Positions 22,046-37,231 of a stretch of 64,000 nt of DNA are shown here, piece by piece; position 1 is the first letter of the stretch; every line of letters begins with the position of its first letter. The notes beneath the pieces are model-generated. The model worked only from the letters and a program-made list of their open reading frames with translations. It ran no database searches and was not told where the DNA came from. The stretch is from Heterostelium multicystogenum (Eukaryota; Evosea; Eumycetozoa; Acytosteliales; Acytosteliaceae). The stretch spans positions 1-64,000 of the forward strand of contig RCNN01000104.1 of NCBI GenBank assembly GCA_003667245.1, given 5' to 3'. Made by a program: the position numbers and the translations under genes.

Positions 22046-25000
22046 TTACTCTTGATCCACTAAACCCAGTGTAGGGGAATCATCTTTCATAATTTTCACT
22101 CTCTTCATTGATATGGTATTACCATTCTCAAGGGATTGCTTTTCGTTGAGATGATGATTTGTACAATTGTCTTGTTGTTGTGTTTGTTCAGGGTTGTCGG
22201 TGGTGTGTTGTGATTGTGATTTTAAGTGATGTTGTTTTTAAATTAGTTTCTTCGTCTCCATTAAGCGTACTACTCTTATGATTACTGGTTTTATCTTTTT
22301 CAATGTCAGCTTGATCTTGATGGTTTTCATTGTTGTTGTTGTTGTTGTTGTTGTTATGGTGTTGGTCGTTCTCCCCATTGTTTAGATGATCATTATCATT
22401 ACTACTACTACTACTATTATTATTAACACTATTTAAATTAAAAACAATTTGGATTGATTTTTCATTGACAGAGAAACTATGATGTTCACTTGATGATTCG
22501 TCATCCAAACCATTGTCCAGTTTTCTCTTTGGGTTCTTGGTTTTTCTTCGGGTGATTTCTCTTCATCAGCTTCGTGTTGTTTGGACTTTTGTTGTTGAGT
22601 GGGTGATCCTGTCTCTTCAGACAGAAGCTTATCTTCTTCTCTAATTGAGCCTCCGTGGAAAATCTCATCAGACTCTGGTGCCTTAAGTTGTTGAATATCT
22701 TCGTCACTATCTTCGTCATCATAGTCAACAAGCTTTACATTTCCTCCAATATTACTGCTACTTTCACTCTTTTTATCGTGGTCATGGTCAAGATTGCTTG
22801 GCTCAAAATTACTATCTAAATATCTGTCATCTTCAGAGTCATCATTAAAGTACAGTTCTTCTGATTCCTCAATCCTAGAAATACAGTTCTTATTAATATC
22901 GAATTGAGGGTCGGTTCGAGTGACGCACTATACTTACAGGCTATTGTCATTATGTAATTCAGAACCATCGTTATCTTTAATTTGGTCATACTTGATAAAC
23001 ATCTGAGTGAATACATCGGTGTAGTAATCGATTTAAAGAGATCACGATATCGGGTCGACCAGGTATACCACCAAGTCCTTCATATTCTCCTTGTAGATAA
23101 ACTGCATCAGTTCGATGATCGCTGAGTTAATCAAGTTGTATCGGTGAATGTTTTGCTTTAAAGATTGAGATGATTGGATCGAACAGATGGTCTTGCATCA
23201 ATTGGTTATTATAGAGTTCTTCTTTCATGCTAGTGAGTCCCTTCATAAATCGAATCACCACCAACATTATGAATCCTTCGTTGGCCGACGTCAGAATATT
23301 CAGTATCTTGTGTACAATGTTCTCATTGACGATAAAGTGTTTGATTCTATAGGAGTGATGCTTTATACAATATATAATTAATTCAATGACATTGGACAGC
23401 ACGAATGAACCATCATTACTGCTTGGGTCACCTGCAACATTGGGGCCACCTGTATACTTCATGACATTCGACAGAGGTGCCACCAATTCATAGATTCCTC
23501 TTTCATAAAACAATTTGAAAAACTCATTTGTCTGTTGCAACAACAAAGCAATGGTTAGTTTGGCTTTGGTAATTGGATTTGGCAATGACAACTTACATCT
23601 GTAGTATCTGCCTCTATCAATGTCTTAATAATTTCAACTAATTGGTTCTTTATACTCATATCCTTATCGTTAATAAAACAGTTGATTAAATTGTGAGAGG
23701 AATTCACTGTTTGATGTTATATAATTTCTTAGTATTCTTGTATCGTGTGTCAGTGTTGACCAATATAACTTCAGTTCTATATGATGAATCAAAATGCACC
23801 ATGGTTAATACAAAAACTATAATGTAAGCTACAACTACTGCAATCTATCTTAATACTTACGTTGACATTCTAATTTGTTCTCTAGTATCGTCGAGTGTTG
23901 ATGAGAGTGTTTTAAATAGGTCCAAGGAGGAAAGACTGAGAAAAAAGGTTGATTTGTTTTGAATTTGAAGATTTCTTGCGATGGCACATAGTTCCTGTAA
24001 AAAGACCATTAGATCTCTTCTTTTGAGATCCAGTTGCACTTTGTTGTATCTGTGTGAATCTGTATGATTCATTAAAAATATATTAAAATCATCTCCAATC
24101 GAATTGAACTGTTGCTGTGAAGATAACTTACATTGACTGTAGAACAGAAGTATCTTTCTGAATTTGTCCGACAATCTCTGAGTTATTGAAATAGATGATA
24201 GAGTTTAGTGTTGAAAAAGTTAGGTCATCCAATAGTCGTGATAAAACAATGTCTTTGAGATATTGGACTCTAAAAGTCTGGTGGATAATACTGATTAAAG
24301 ATTCCGATGAAAATTTAACTACTTCTTTAAATATAACAACTTTGCTTAAATATTCCCTGTGATTAGTTCGCTGTTTTTCACACAGTTCTGGGTCATCTAT
24401 TAATTGATTGATTGTAAATTAGTATAATTATAAATAAAGATTTCTTAAGTCCTAATTATATGATAATATTTACATTCAAATACACCCATCATCCTCAATA
24501 GATATTCTTCTGATAATAATACTTCGAAAATAGATGAATCATTAAACAGTACTATTAAATGAATAATGTTAGTTGGTATGTTGATTAATGAGCTAATCAT
24601 GTTTATAAACTTACCTAGATTTTTAAAAATGGTAAAAAGATGTTGCAGATTGGTTATATCTTTTGCTTGCTCAAGTTGATCAGACATGTCCAATAGTGTT
24701 TGATATAATCCTTAAAAGTTGTGATGCGTTAGTTACCAAAACGACTCTATCCTATTGATTGATTCCTGTCAAATACTTACATCTCTAAGGATAACATTTA
24801 CAATTTTATCTCTAACTGGTTGAGGTAGGCCTGGATCAAGATATTCTTTGATTGAATCTAAATTGGCAGGGATAACTTCTGGCAATTCGATCATATCAAT
24901 CTCTGAATCTCGTCGCTGGTTGAGTATAATGAAATCCCATACATCCTGACATCCAGCAGAGTCTTGGAAGGAAATTGCGAGATCGAGGTTGGTGTGGGGT

Positions 25001-25231
25001 TCTGCCCATACGATTAGAGTGTCTTGTTGTCTCTGATAGATTTCAAGATTGTATACTTTTGATTCGAGAATGATAGAACCATCTTCTTCAGACTTTACCA
25101 CCAAAACAATGTGAACCCATTGTTTCTATAAATAGACAATTGACAAATCCAGTGCCTTTATCCTCCCATTTGCCGCTGTTGTCGAGCTGATATACTTTGA
25201 CTCTCTTTCGCAGATCGACGGCTTGAGCCAT
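22046..25231 (-). CDS. smkA: PP4 regulatory subunit 3 (SMEK family)
   Basis: Regulatory subunit of protein phosphatase 4; in Dictyostelium SMEK acts with PP4 in stress, polarity and development (family knowledge). The start is at 25231 (MAQAVDLRKRVKVYQLDNSG) with the EVH1/RanBD-like domain (WEDKGTG, QRQQDTLIVWAEPHTNLDLAISFQ). ARM/HEAT-like segments follow in family order: FEVLLSEEYLLRMMGVFEC, HREYLSKVVIFKEVVKF, RVQYLKDIVLSRLL, FLQELCAIARNLQIQNK, TNEFFKLFYERG, IKHHSYRIKHFIVNE and NLINSAIIELMQFI. The acidic, Asn- and Gln-rich C-terminus (VKLVDYDDEDSDED) ends at 22046. Several short introns with GTAAGT donors are visible, for example near 24620, 24470, 24130, 23870, 23590 and 22937. At least six single-base frame breaks occur between conserved blocks, so the ORFs appear fragmented although no conserved block is missing. 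Confidence 0.88.
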
Positions 25232-27282
25232 ATCTGTTTAGTGTCTCGTCGTCTGTTGTGACTGTCTGTCTTGATTTCTAGTTGTATATATTTGATTTTC
25301 TGCCGCCGCTGCTGCTTGCTTGTCTGCTGCTTGCTGCCACTACTTAATATATAATTTGATCTCTAATCTACGATCAATATATTATATACTAATCTTTCCC
25401 AACCTAAACTAAACTAAGCCAACTAAGAAGTAAGCTAAGCTAATCCAATCTAGTTGTAATCTAATGTATGCGTTTTGTTTGTTTCAAATATAACTACTGA
25501 AGTTGATGCAGATGAACAAAAACAACACTGCTGACTGCTGCGACTGCGAAACTATCCGGTGTCTGTAGTCTTTAGAGTGATTGCAATGTATGTTAATATT
25601 TGACGACTGCTATTAGTTAGTTTTACAAGTATTTATATATCAAATTTGATTGATATTAAAATGCCAATGAATTTTGTTGGTAATATATAATTTTGGTGGA
25701 GATGAAATTGTAGGGGTTTTTTGTTTTGAGTGATATTAATAAACAAAAAAAAAAACCAAAAAAACCAAAAAAAAAAAACAAAAAAAAATTAATTCAAAAA
25801 TAAAAAAATATTTAAAGTGAGGTTGTTGCAAATCACACAATTGCTGTTGTTGATGTTGGTCTAAGTTCTAACCAAATAAAATCGGATACAACTGTAGCTA
25901 AAGTATCTTATTAAATAGTTGCTTAATGATCATTTGCTTTATTTATTAGTTCATAAATCAAAATCAATTGATCAAACTAAAATTAGAACTTCTATAAAGC
26001 ATTGTTTTTATTACAATGTTATTCTATTCCTATGCTATTATTATTTATAACAATCGATTGAGAAGGAAGTTGTTGAATGACTTGAAAGTAGGACATGTGT
26101 TTTATTAATGCATAGAGTTATTAGTTGACACACAGCTTTTTAATTATTTTCGATATATTATAATATGACAACACCACACTTCATATGCTAAATAAAAAGG
26201 ATGTCACACACAACATTAAGATGAACAATAACATCATCATTATCATCACCATCATCATCTATATTTATTAAAACATTGGAGATTTTTATCTTGAATTATT
26301 ATATTATTATTAATTATGATTATATATGTTTTGAAATTATTAAAAATATATTACAAGATTAAGCTTGATCGACTGATTATCATTGATAGCTGTTTGATCG
26401 ATTGATACGATTTAATATGATTATAAGCTTGTTTATCATTGATACTGTCGAATCGCATAGACATTGATGACCTAGTAGCAAAGACCTAAAAATAAACGCA
26501 TTGATCTAACATATTCTAGAAATGGAGCATCTTGTTATAGATTAACAAGATACTCTATAAAGATGTCATCCGAGATCTATCAATATCTGTTGTTATATAT
26601 GATTCTCTTTTTCTCTTTTCTCTTTTGTCTTTTTCTCAACTTTATATTAAAACTATCTAATCATCTATTCATAATTTAGCAACCAGCAAGACATGTCACC
26701 ACTCGAGCTAGAGTCTCTTTCTCTATGAACACAGTGAGTGATATAAGAATATTACTTAATTTATTACCAATAATAAGAAGATTGATTAAATCTGATGGTG
26801 GATTTAAGATGATATTATTTCGATGACTCCTCTTTCAATGGGTCGAATCAAACCTACTTGTAGTTGTGTTGCTTATTGTTTCTCGTTGTTTGTTGTTGTT
26901 ATTGTTGGTTGTTGTTTTTTATTTTGAAATGTTGGGAAATCACTTTTTAGTTGTTTGATTTTGTTTAATTGCTTGTTTCTCTGTTAGTTATTTTGAGTAT
27001 TTTGAGTCTCATTTGAAAATTTAATTAAATAAAAAAGGAGGGTTAAATTTTAAAAAAAATTACAATTAAAAAAAACAACATTTCAACATCACGCACAATC
27101 CTAACGGTTACAAAATGTTTGAACTTCAAATTTAATGTAAAAATCTTTAAATAAACAGAAGTCAACCTCAAACAGACCACTCATTCTCACCTGGAGTTGG
27201 TGGAGTTGATCGATGATTATACAGCTCAGCTAGCTGGATTGTTTGGGAATGGTGGATGATGGTTTCGCACTAGTGTTGTTTA
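25232..27282. other. 2-kb intergenic region
   Basis: Upstream region of the SMEK gene and 3' flank of SET1. The SMEK-proximal part has a CTG/GCC-rich patch (about 25298-25345), unusual for these spacers and perhaps 5' untranslated sequence. Further on are an A-rich/CCA tract (25741-25790), CAT repeats (26229-26262), a perfect small hairpin at 26529-26551 and a polypyrimidine tract (about 26600-26640). I find no open frame or tRNA-like cloverleaf. Confidence 0.5.
26529..26551. repeat. 9-base-pair perfect hairpin
   Basis: ATCTTGTTA, a five-base loop TAGAT, then TAACAAGAT. It may be a structured RNA element or a binding site; in such A+T-rich DNA it could also be chance. Confidence 0.35.
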
Positions 27283-30200
27283 TTAATTTAATGTACCTCT
27301 ACATTTAGCTGATTTACAAAGACAAGGAATCTTGACATCCTCAATTGGGAACTTGTAGTCGTAGGTTATCTCTTCGCCTATGGAAATATCTCTTTTGGCA
27401 TAAATAACAATTTTCTTCTGGCTACCTGTTTGAATAATTTTGGCAATACAATTCGGCTGTTATGGATTTGTTCAAAATAGTTATGTTGGTTAGAGAATGA
27501 TCAGATCTGTTAATGTGTTGATTGAATTTATAGCTTACATCACAACAATGATTGATAAATCTTGCTAGGTTGCCTTTGAAGGTAGCATCAATAATAGTGT
27601 CATCGTCGATTCTAAATAGATAGCTGCTACCTATTCCCTTCTTGGTGTAACGCTTTTCACGTTCGTCAGCAACCTTTTGACGGATGACTTCTCCAATATA
27701 TTCAATGACCATGTCTTTGGCTGTGATGGGCTCAAGTGCAAACAATCCCCAATCGTGAATGGCCGAACGTGAGAATTTAATCTTCTTCTTTCTCGAAGTC
27801 AGGACAATGTCTCCTCCCATTCTACTTTCATAACGACTGCTTCTAGCTGATCGTGACAGTTCAAGATCAATGCCTGCTGCTGTTCTACGTACAGTCGTTG
27901 ACTGTAGCTTCTTCTTTTCACGATCTTCAATTGAATAGGGTTCTGTTCTCGCCGATCCAGAGGGATTGACTGGTAGTTGATTCATCAATTCATCCTCTTC
28001 ATCCAATTGTTGCAGCATTCGATCCTCGGGTGTCAACTCGTCGGGACCACCAGCCTGTTTCATAACATACTCCATAAAGTATGCATCTTCTTCGTCTGGT
28101 GACAGCTGGGCAAGTTGCTCTTGTTGTGGTTGCTCCTGTTTCTTGGTTGATCTTCTGTCTTTCGAGGGTTTCTTTTTGATGATCTCTTGCTGTCTCTTCT
28201 TACGCTCTTCCATGACCTCCATTCCATAAAGGTCAGACTCGGACATTGATGCTTCAGAGTCGTTGTGCAATGGTGACGATACCTCCCATTGGTCCAATTG
28301 TCTGCTGCTTCTTCTTGACTTATTTTTTACTGCTCGATGTCTTTTTCTTTCTTCACAGTTGCCTGCTGCTGCTGCTTGGATCGATGTGATCGTCTTTCGC
28401 GGTGTCTACGTGATTTCACTATTTCTTGATCGCTATCGCTGTCAACAAAACTGTCCCTCCTCTTCATCTTTGTCGTATTTACGTGAGTGTTTTTGAATGA
28501 AGGCATGGACAACAATGCATTGTCACCGGTGTCACGTGATATCGATGTGGCAGACGATGAAAGTTGAAAGTTGCTGTTGATCGTTGGTTTCGTCATTTTC
28601 ACCAAGAATATCAATCTTCTCTCTGTTTTGCTGTTGAATCTCAATGGCTTTTGATGGCGGCGGCAATCTCGGCCTCAACAATGACCTTCTGAGCATCGAC
28701 AGCAGCGATCGATATCAACTCGTCACAAACTAATTTCTGACACAAGTCCCTGAGGAATTCAGAGTTTTCCAATAAAAGTTTCTTTCTATCTACAATTGGT
28801 TGTTGTACAGGAGGTTGTTGTTTATCCGGGGAAACATCAATGTGTGGCTGTCACTTGTTGTTTTTTCATTCTTCTCATCTTTCACAATATTTTCTTTCTC
28901 TTTGGGTTGTAGTGCTGGTGATGGTTTTGCTGGTTGCGATTGAGGAGCTGCAGTAGTTGGCTGCTGCATTTGGCTGTCATCAAAATTTTCGCTGTCTGGT
29001 GGTCGAATTTGTATAATCAATTTGCAATTCTAACAAGTTCATTCAGAGATTAGTTGTTAGTCCTTTACGGCAGTAAAGATCTTATTTTACATACTTCATA
29101 GTAGGTTCCATTGTTTTTGGCAATTGCTCCATCTCTGAGATCTTTGTTACGAAAATCGACATACCAATAGATGTCGTCCGTAGTATACATTAAAGGATCG
29201 AAGGGTCTAAAAAGCTTATATAATTTGTTCACGCTGTCTTTTGTCTCTGGGGAGTGCAGCGCTGAAAGGAATCTGTACAGAAAATGGGGTTGTCGTCGTC
29301 GAATCTTGGTTTTGGCTTGAAGATTGGTTGTTGTGGAGGTCTGTGCTGTGGGAAATACTCGGGATAATCTTCGGGAAGCGGTGATCTTGTTGAATCGGTT
29401 GGATGTAGTGGGTCATAGGCCTGCTCCATGTGATAGGGATGCATCGCTTGATGGGGAGGATGCTGACCCTTGGAAAGTAGTGCTGGATTCGCCAGTGGGA
29501 GGAGTGGGGGAGTTGGCAGTGTCGGTGAGGTCATGGATGGGTGTGGTGGTGCATGGGGATAGGGAGGTGGTTGCTGTTTCAAGTCGAATCCACTGCCATA
29601 TTGGTTATCAAAGTATTCCATTTGGTAGTAATCATTTAGATGTTGCTGGTGTTTCTTTCTCGGTATTGGATGAGGGAGTTTGGGTTGTAGATGACACAAC
29701 AGAGGTTGGTGATGTTGAAAGTGAGCTGTTATTGGCGCTGCTGCTGCTGGATACACTTTGTTTGAGTGCCTGTATACGTGACATGCCAAACTGTGTCATC
29801 CATTCACCAACGGGGGCGTTGGAGTATGAGCTGTTCAGGTTGATAGCAACGGATCCATATTCCGATATTCCCAAGTCTTTCATGAGCCGAGAAGTGGTTG
29901 CGGGCTTTTTAGCATTCATCGAGTCAAAAAGCGACTGAGAAAGGTGTCCGAGTGGATCGAGATTGATTCTAATACGACTTCCATGTATAATCGGGTTCTC
30001 GCTAAAACTGTTTGATCGAATTGAGAGTGCTCGACATTTCATTAAAGCTGACACTGGCGATACCAGAGCTGACCTTATTATTGTTGCTGTTCATCATGTA
30101 AAAAAGCTTGATTCTGTCGATCGATCCATATCTCTGGAAGGTGTCGCGAATAACCTTCTCGTCGACAGAAGCAGGCAATCCTGACAGGTGAATGGTTCGC

Positions 30201-31263
30201 GGAATCTGCAGAACCTGTGTATTTCTTATCGCTTATGAAAATTGGAATGGGAAGATCTATAGTTGATTGATTTGGTACGCTGTTTGGCGTTGAGTGTAAT
30301 AAACCACTGCTCGAGTTGAACAGGCTGTATGGATGGAATTCTCTCGGTCAATAAAGTCGGCATAGATATTGTCGACGGTGTCGCTCTCTGACACGTATCC
30401 ATTGACACGATATTGGCGCTCGCCGCTGCCCATTGGCCCCTCCGAGATGACGATCCAATCGCAGAAAGCACGTGATCGAATTGGAAAGGGTGGTTGGTTT
30501 TGGTTCATTTTCAAACTTTGGTTTTACCGATTGTCTTTTCAAGTTCTCTTTTTGCTGCTCACCTGAAACAACGACTGATTTGGGTAGTGGAGGTTTTGTT
30601 GGTGGTTGTGTTGGTTGTTGTTGACTATTGTCAGCTGAATCACTACTGTTCATTGAAAATAGGCGGACTGGTACTTTTGCCATTATTATTGTTGTTTTTT
30701 ATTCTGTGGCTTTATTGATGAAGATGAAGGTGCAGAAGCTGCAGATAATGATGTTGTAGACGTTCTTCTTTGGTCTTTGTATTGCGGTTGTGGCTGAGGC
30801 TGAGGCTGAGGTGGTGATTTGGTTGTTGTTAATGAAGTTGAAGGTGAAGGTGACCTTGATCGAGGTTTACTGCTATTACTTTGACTTGTTCTATTACTAC
30901 TACTGATACTGCTGCTGCTAATCTGGCTAGTGTTAGGTTTAATGCTGCCATTATTGTTGTGTTTACAGAGGAAGTGGAAGTTGATATAGTTGATTTTGGC
31001 GGGGAAGATAGCTTTGTTGTTGTTGGATACGAAGAAAGTTGCGGAGTTAGTCTCGAAGTAGGCGGTGATCTCGACCTTGATCTCGATCGACTGCTTATAT
31101 CTCTACTAGTAGGAAATGCTCTATCTCTGCTGTATCTTCTTTCTCGTTCTCTCTCGCGTTCGCGCTCTCTTTCTCTCTCACGCGCTCTTTCGCGCTCAAA
31201 AGCCAAGTATCTATCTCTGTCCTTTTTTTGTACAGGATTTAAATCCAATTCACCATCTTCCAT
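27283..31263 (-). CDS. set1: SET1/COMPASS histone H3-K4 methyltransferase
   Basis: Catalytic subunit of the COMPASS complex, methylating histone H3 lysine 4 in the nucleus. The C-terminus is diagnostic: [71 protein letters not shown] (across an intron at 27457-27538), [20 protein letters not shown] and the post-SET Cys cluster [13 protein letters not shown], ending at 27283. Upstream lies the n-SET region (GSARTEPYS). An RRM is visible around 30000-30220 ([20 protein letters not shown] and [12 protein letters not shown]), as in other Set1 proteins. The N-terminus from 31263 is RE/RS-rich ([22 protein letters not shown]) and Gln/Pro-rich. The frame changes several times in the low-complexity middle (for example near 28325, 30010 and 30960), so the exact residue count is uncertain; some changes may be unrecognised introns. 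Confidence 0.85.
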
Positions 31264-31532
31264 TGATAGCGATACGAAGTCAATACATATAAATTGAATT
31301 CAAAGTGCTGCTGTTTTGTAATACTAGGCTATCTTATCTTGCTTGCCAAGAGTCAAGTCAAACTAATTATAATATATAAATTAGTAGAAATTTGCAAAAA
31401 TGATCATATTTAAATTTGAATTTGGCACAGTTAGTAAGTCAAAAATAAAAGTGGGGTGAGCGGTTGGTGGTAGTTGTGTTTGCTTTGCATTGCATTGCAG
31501 TGTATTCATTCAGAGAAAGGCTGATGAAGAAC

Positions 31533-32957
31533 CTATAGATTTATTATGATATCTGACTCTTTGTAGGGCTGCAGCTTCAGTGGTCTGGGTTGCTCTCTTG
31601 CGCCGGCATTGGGGTTGGTGCCTCGCTTCTTGAATGCAAATAATCGGTAGATGGAAATTGCATCCCACTCCTCTTGAGATATCGACTGCGATCGGTTCAT
31701 ACGCTGGAAGAGCTCAGTGTTCTCTGGAGTCGCATAGATCTCTCGCTTGACAAAACTCTGAAAATCTTCTTCCGATACCAAATCCAACTGATATTCCGCA
31801 GCTAGCTCAATCAAAACATCCATGTGGACCAAGTATTCTTCAAGTCCACCGATCGCATCTTCCAAAAAGAAATCGTAGGCGCAACCAAACTTCTTTATAT
31901 CAATCTCATGATCGCTGCCTTCTTTCAATGATTTGAATTTGATATTATACAACGCATTACCCATTTCGCTCTTTTTTGATTCTCTGCAGGTTTTGCTATA
32001 TGTAAAGTGTGTTAGTATGGGTGTATATCACGTGATGTTAGTTTATACTTACACAATGCGACATGCATCTGGTATGGTACCAATAAAGTATCCACCGTCT
32101 TCTAGGAGGGAGGTGACGTTGTGGAGTAGTTGTCGTGCAGAGTCTTCTGAACGGAATGAATAATGTAGCGCAAACTGACAGCTGACCAGGTCAACCTTTG
32201 ACTCGGCTGGTGGCAGAGACTCAAGCAGCTTCGGTGAGAAGCAATCACAGCAAACAAAAGTAGATTCAAAAGTGAGCGGTTGGTATGATTTTTCGATCTG
32301 CTCGTTCAGTCTACCCATGCCATGACGCAGTGAGTCGAGTGCAAGATCAGCGATATACAGCCTACTTATCGATTGCTTGATCCATTTCTGCAGATCACCT
32401 AGTTTGCCACCGCATATATCCAACACACGGTCACCCATGCGACTGTGTTTCTGTATGAGGATCGACTTGATCCAGTTGTTGATCGATCTCATATTGATAA
32501 TCTTGCTGCCATCTCTTTCCTTTCGACTTGAAATCGATCTATTGTTGTAATGCTCATAGATACTCTTGTTCTTTTCACCGTATTGTTGGTCAACAACGAA
32601 TCTATCATGAAATTGATTTCCTATTTGGCCTACAATGCCTCCACTTCCATGACCACCCCCTCTTCCGCCTCTATACTGACTATTTCTCTGGTGATCTCTT
32701 CTATTTTGGTGATGTTGTTCATATTGTCTATAGGGTCTTCCACCACCACCACCTCCTCCTCCACGATGTTGATGTTGCTGCTCTCTATTATAATATTGAT
32801 CATTATATTGCCTATTATCTTGACTTCTACTACTATTACTACTATTACTACTAATATTATTCTTTACATTTTTAACATCACTATATATTTCATCAAAGTA
32901 ATCATGTTGTTGCTGTTGATGTTGTTGTTGAAGTTTTAGTTGTTGATTATTACTCAT
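31533..32957 (-). CDS. rnmt: mRNA cap guanine-N7 methyltransferase
   Basis: Methylates the N7 of the mRNA cap guanosine using S-adenosylmethionine in the nucleus. Exons 32053-32957 and 31533-31995 (donor GTAAGTAT, acceptor ATATAG) join in frame to 455 residues. The first 110 residues are low-complexity (Gln-rich, Ser/Asn-rich, then an eight-Gly run and RGG-like RGGRGGG), suggesting RNA binding or phase separation. The catalytic domain has NNWIKSILIQKHSR, VLDICGGKLGDLQKWIKQ (motif I), VDLVSCQFALHYSFRSEDSA, LEDGGYFIGTIPDACRIV, FGCAYDFFLEDAIGG, LAAEYQLDLV and SISQEEWDAISIYRLFAFKK. Motif I reads CGGKLGDL where most family members have GCGKGGDL, a mild oddity. SET1 follows 269 bases downstream on the same strand. 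Confidence 0.93.
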
Positions 32958-33870
32958 ATTTGATAATAGTTTTCTCCGAATGAATATTTCTGTTATACTT
33001 TGGTAAACAATAATAATTCTTATATTTTAATAAAAATGTCTCATATTTGGATTTGGTGAGTATAAATTCCAAAACTTAATATTATTAAATTCCTTCCTTC
33101 AAAAAGAGATTATTCTTCAAGAGTTCGATCTATCAATCAATAAAGGGAGACTTAAGGTATTGATTCTACTAACAATGACTTGTTTGGTGATGTTTTTATT
33201 GATGTTAAATAAAATAAAAGATATATATCAAGTCACGGACTCGGATCTGGTTCGAGTAGTAAGGGATTAAAGGTTCCCAGAATTTTGTAACATCCATCGG
33301 TAAAACACATTTGTCTAGGTTTCAATTAGGAGTCGGCATGTATCTCCATGATGATTTACAGTCATCATATTCTATCAATTTCTGAATTTTTTTGTTAATC
33401 AAATCAATAAAATCCAATATTTGTCCATCATAGTGTCCTAATAATTTAAAGGATTATCATTGTTTAATATGTTCACCATGTTACTTACTATAATTAAAAT
33501 CAATTGATAATATGAATGTTACAGAGGATATTAATCTGTTTTTAAAATCAAAATACACCCTTTGATGATAGTTGTGGGGAGACCACTTCTATTGTGAATG
33601 ATATTCAAAAACTAAGCAACCACAATCACAGTACTTTTATTTTTTACTTATTCATATCCTATTTAAATTGATGATAGTTACACTTACTGTTCGTATACTA
33701 ACACTTAAAAAGTTAAAATGAATTCATGGTTTATCACTCTTACTCATATAAATACAAATTACTTTTAATTTAATTCCCATTCATACCAATCCAAATTGCA
33801 ATTTCCACCCAATAGTTTAGTAGTAAATTTCAATATTATTAGTATTTAATCAACCAAATAAAGAGAAACA
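32958..33870. other. intergenic spacer
   Basis: Divergent upstream region of the cap methyltransferase (-) and the Asn-rich ORF (+). No gene or RNA is supported; a GGTTCGAG word near 33250 lacks a cloverleaf around it. Confidence 0.5.
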
Positions 33871-34403
33871 ATGATTATAGAATTGACTGAGAATATTAAT
33901 AATAAAAATAATAACAATAGTAATAATAGAATAAAAGAAAATATTAACACTAATATTTATAATAACAATAGAAAATGTTTTGAAAGAAATGGTTGATTCT
34001 GGTGGTAATGAATGGGATTCATTGAAGAGATATCAGATGCTTTCAGATTGTAGCTCATTCTATGAGATTTCTCCAGAGATAGAAGAAATCGAATGTTTTC
34101 CAATCAATTATATTCCTGAGAAAATTGGTAATATGATTGAGCCTTTGGTGCAAGCAACCAGCGATGATAGTGATATGGATAGTGAAATGGAGTGTTTTTT
34201 TTGAAATGCACGATGTATATTATAATGATCTATACACCCCCATGTCTGAAAATCCAACTTCCGAAATCGACAGTTCCTTATCATCTGAAGTATATGAATG
34301 GATTCCAAGTATGGCATGGATTCCCAAGAGTGAAACCCACTATTCAAACAGTAAATGGTGTATAATCAATTCCAGTTTAAAAGCTGAGTCTCATATAGTC
34401 TAA
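33871..34403 (+). CDS. Asn-rich acidic protein, unknown, two frame breaks
   Basis: Reading from the ATG at 33871 gives an Asn-rich N-terminus (MIIELTENINNKNNNNSNN). The frame continued at 33980 reads LKEMVDSGGNEWDSLKRYQM, then an acidic Ser-containing stretch (TSDDSDMDSEMECFF). After a T8 run at 34195-34202 the third frame reads EMHDVYYNDLYTPMSENPTS and ends at 34403. Removing one T from the run joins the last two parts smoothly, so I treat this as one gene of about 176 residues with one break near 33975 and one at the T run. No signal peptide or known domain is visible; the composition suggests a cytosolic or nuclear protein. It is convergent with the DEAH helicase gene, 96 bases away. Confidence 0.45.
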
Positions 34404-34499
34404 ATTTATACTTTCCATATAAATATATATCCTACTTATTATGTATTATACAAATAAATATAAATTACAATGATTATTATTATTAATATGTTATTATTA

Positions 34500-36673
<2,174 letters not shown>

Positions 36674-37231
36674 TTATTTCACAATGATGTTCACACGAGT
36701 TTGCTGGACAATGTCGCAGATTAAGATAAATAAAATTGTCATTCCAGTTTTTTTAATTAAAGATGACCATCCGGAGGTAACACTATTCATTTTATGAAGT
36801 TTGCACAATGGGGGTGCTAAAAGGACCGGACAACAACAAAATCAAAAAATATAAAATCAATCATCTATAGATACTATACAATCGCCTAATCCAATAGTTG
36901 TCAACAACAACTACAACCTGGTTCAACCACATTTAAAATCAAACTATATTAGTGTAGTTCAAATAAAATCTAATATTAAAGGATGATTGATACTTTTAGA
37001 TATTTGTAAATACCAGTATCATAGTTTGACCAGTGGTATCATCTTCATCTCTTGCGGGAGTAAGTACCCAACAATTTCGAAAATGTCTTGACACAAGTGC
37101 AAATTTCAGTTGGGATTTAGGTGTGTGTCGTGCAAATACAATAGATTTTTAATTTATTTAAAAGATTTTATTTAAAACAAATCTTAAATTTTATTGGCAA
37201 AAAAATTGAGATTAGTTTTAGTGTTTGTGTT
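36674..37231. other. divergent promoter region
   Basis: Between the helicase (-) and the purple acid phosphatase (+). A+T-rich and T-rich near the phosphatase start; no gene is seen. Confidence 0.5.

Noticed and set aside
29324..29938. 204-codon plus-strand ORF
   Set aside because: Antisense shadow of the low-complexity Pro/His-rich middle of SET1; the minus-strand reading carries the RRM and SET context.
33230..33300. Possible tRNA (GGTTCGAG word)
   Set aside because: No acceptor, D or anticodon stem pairs around it.
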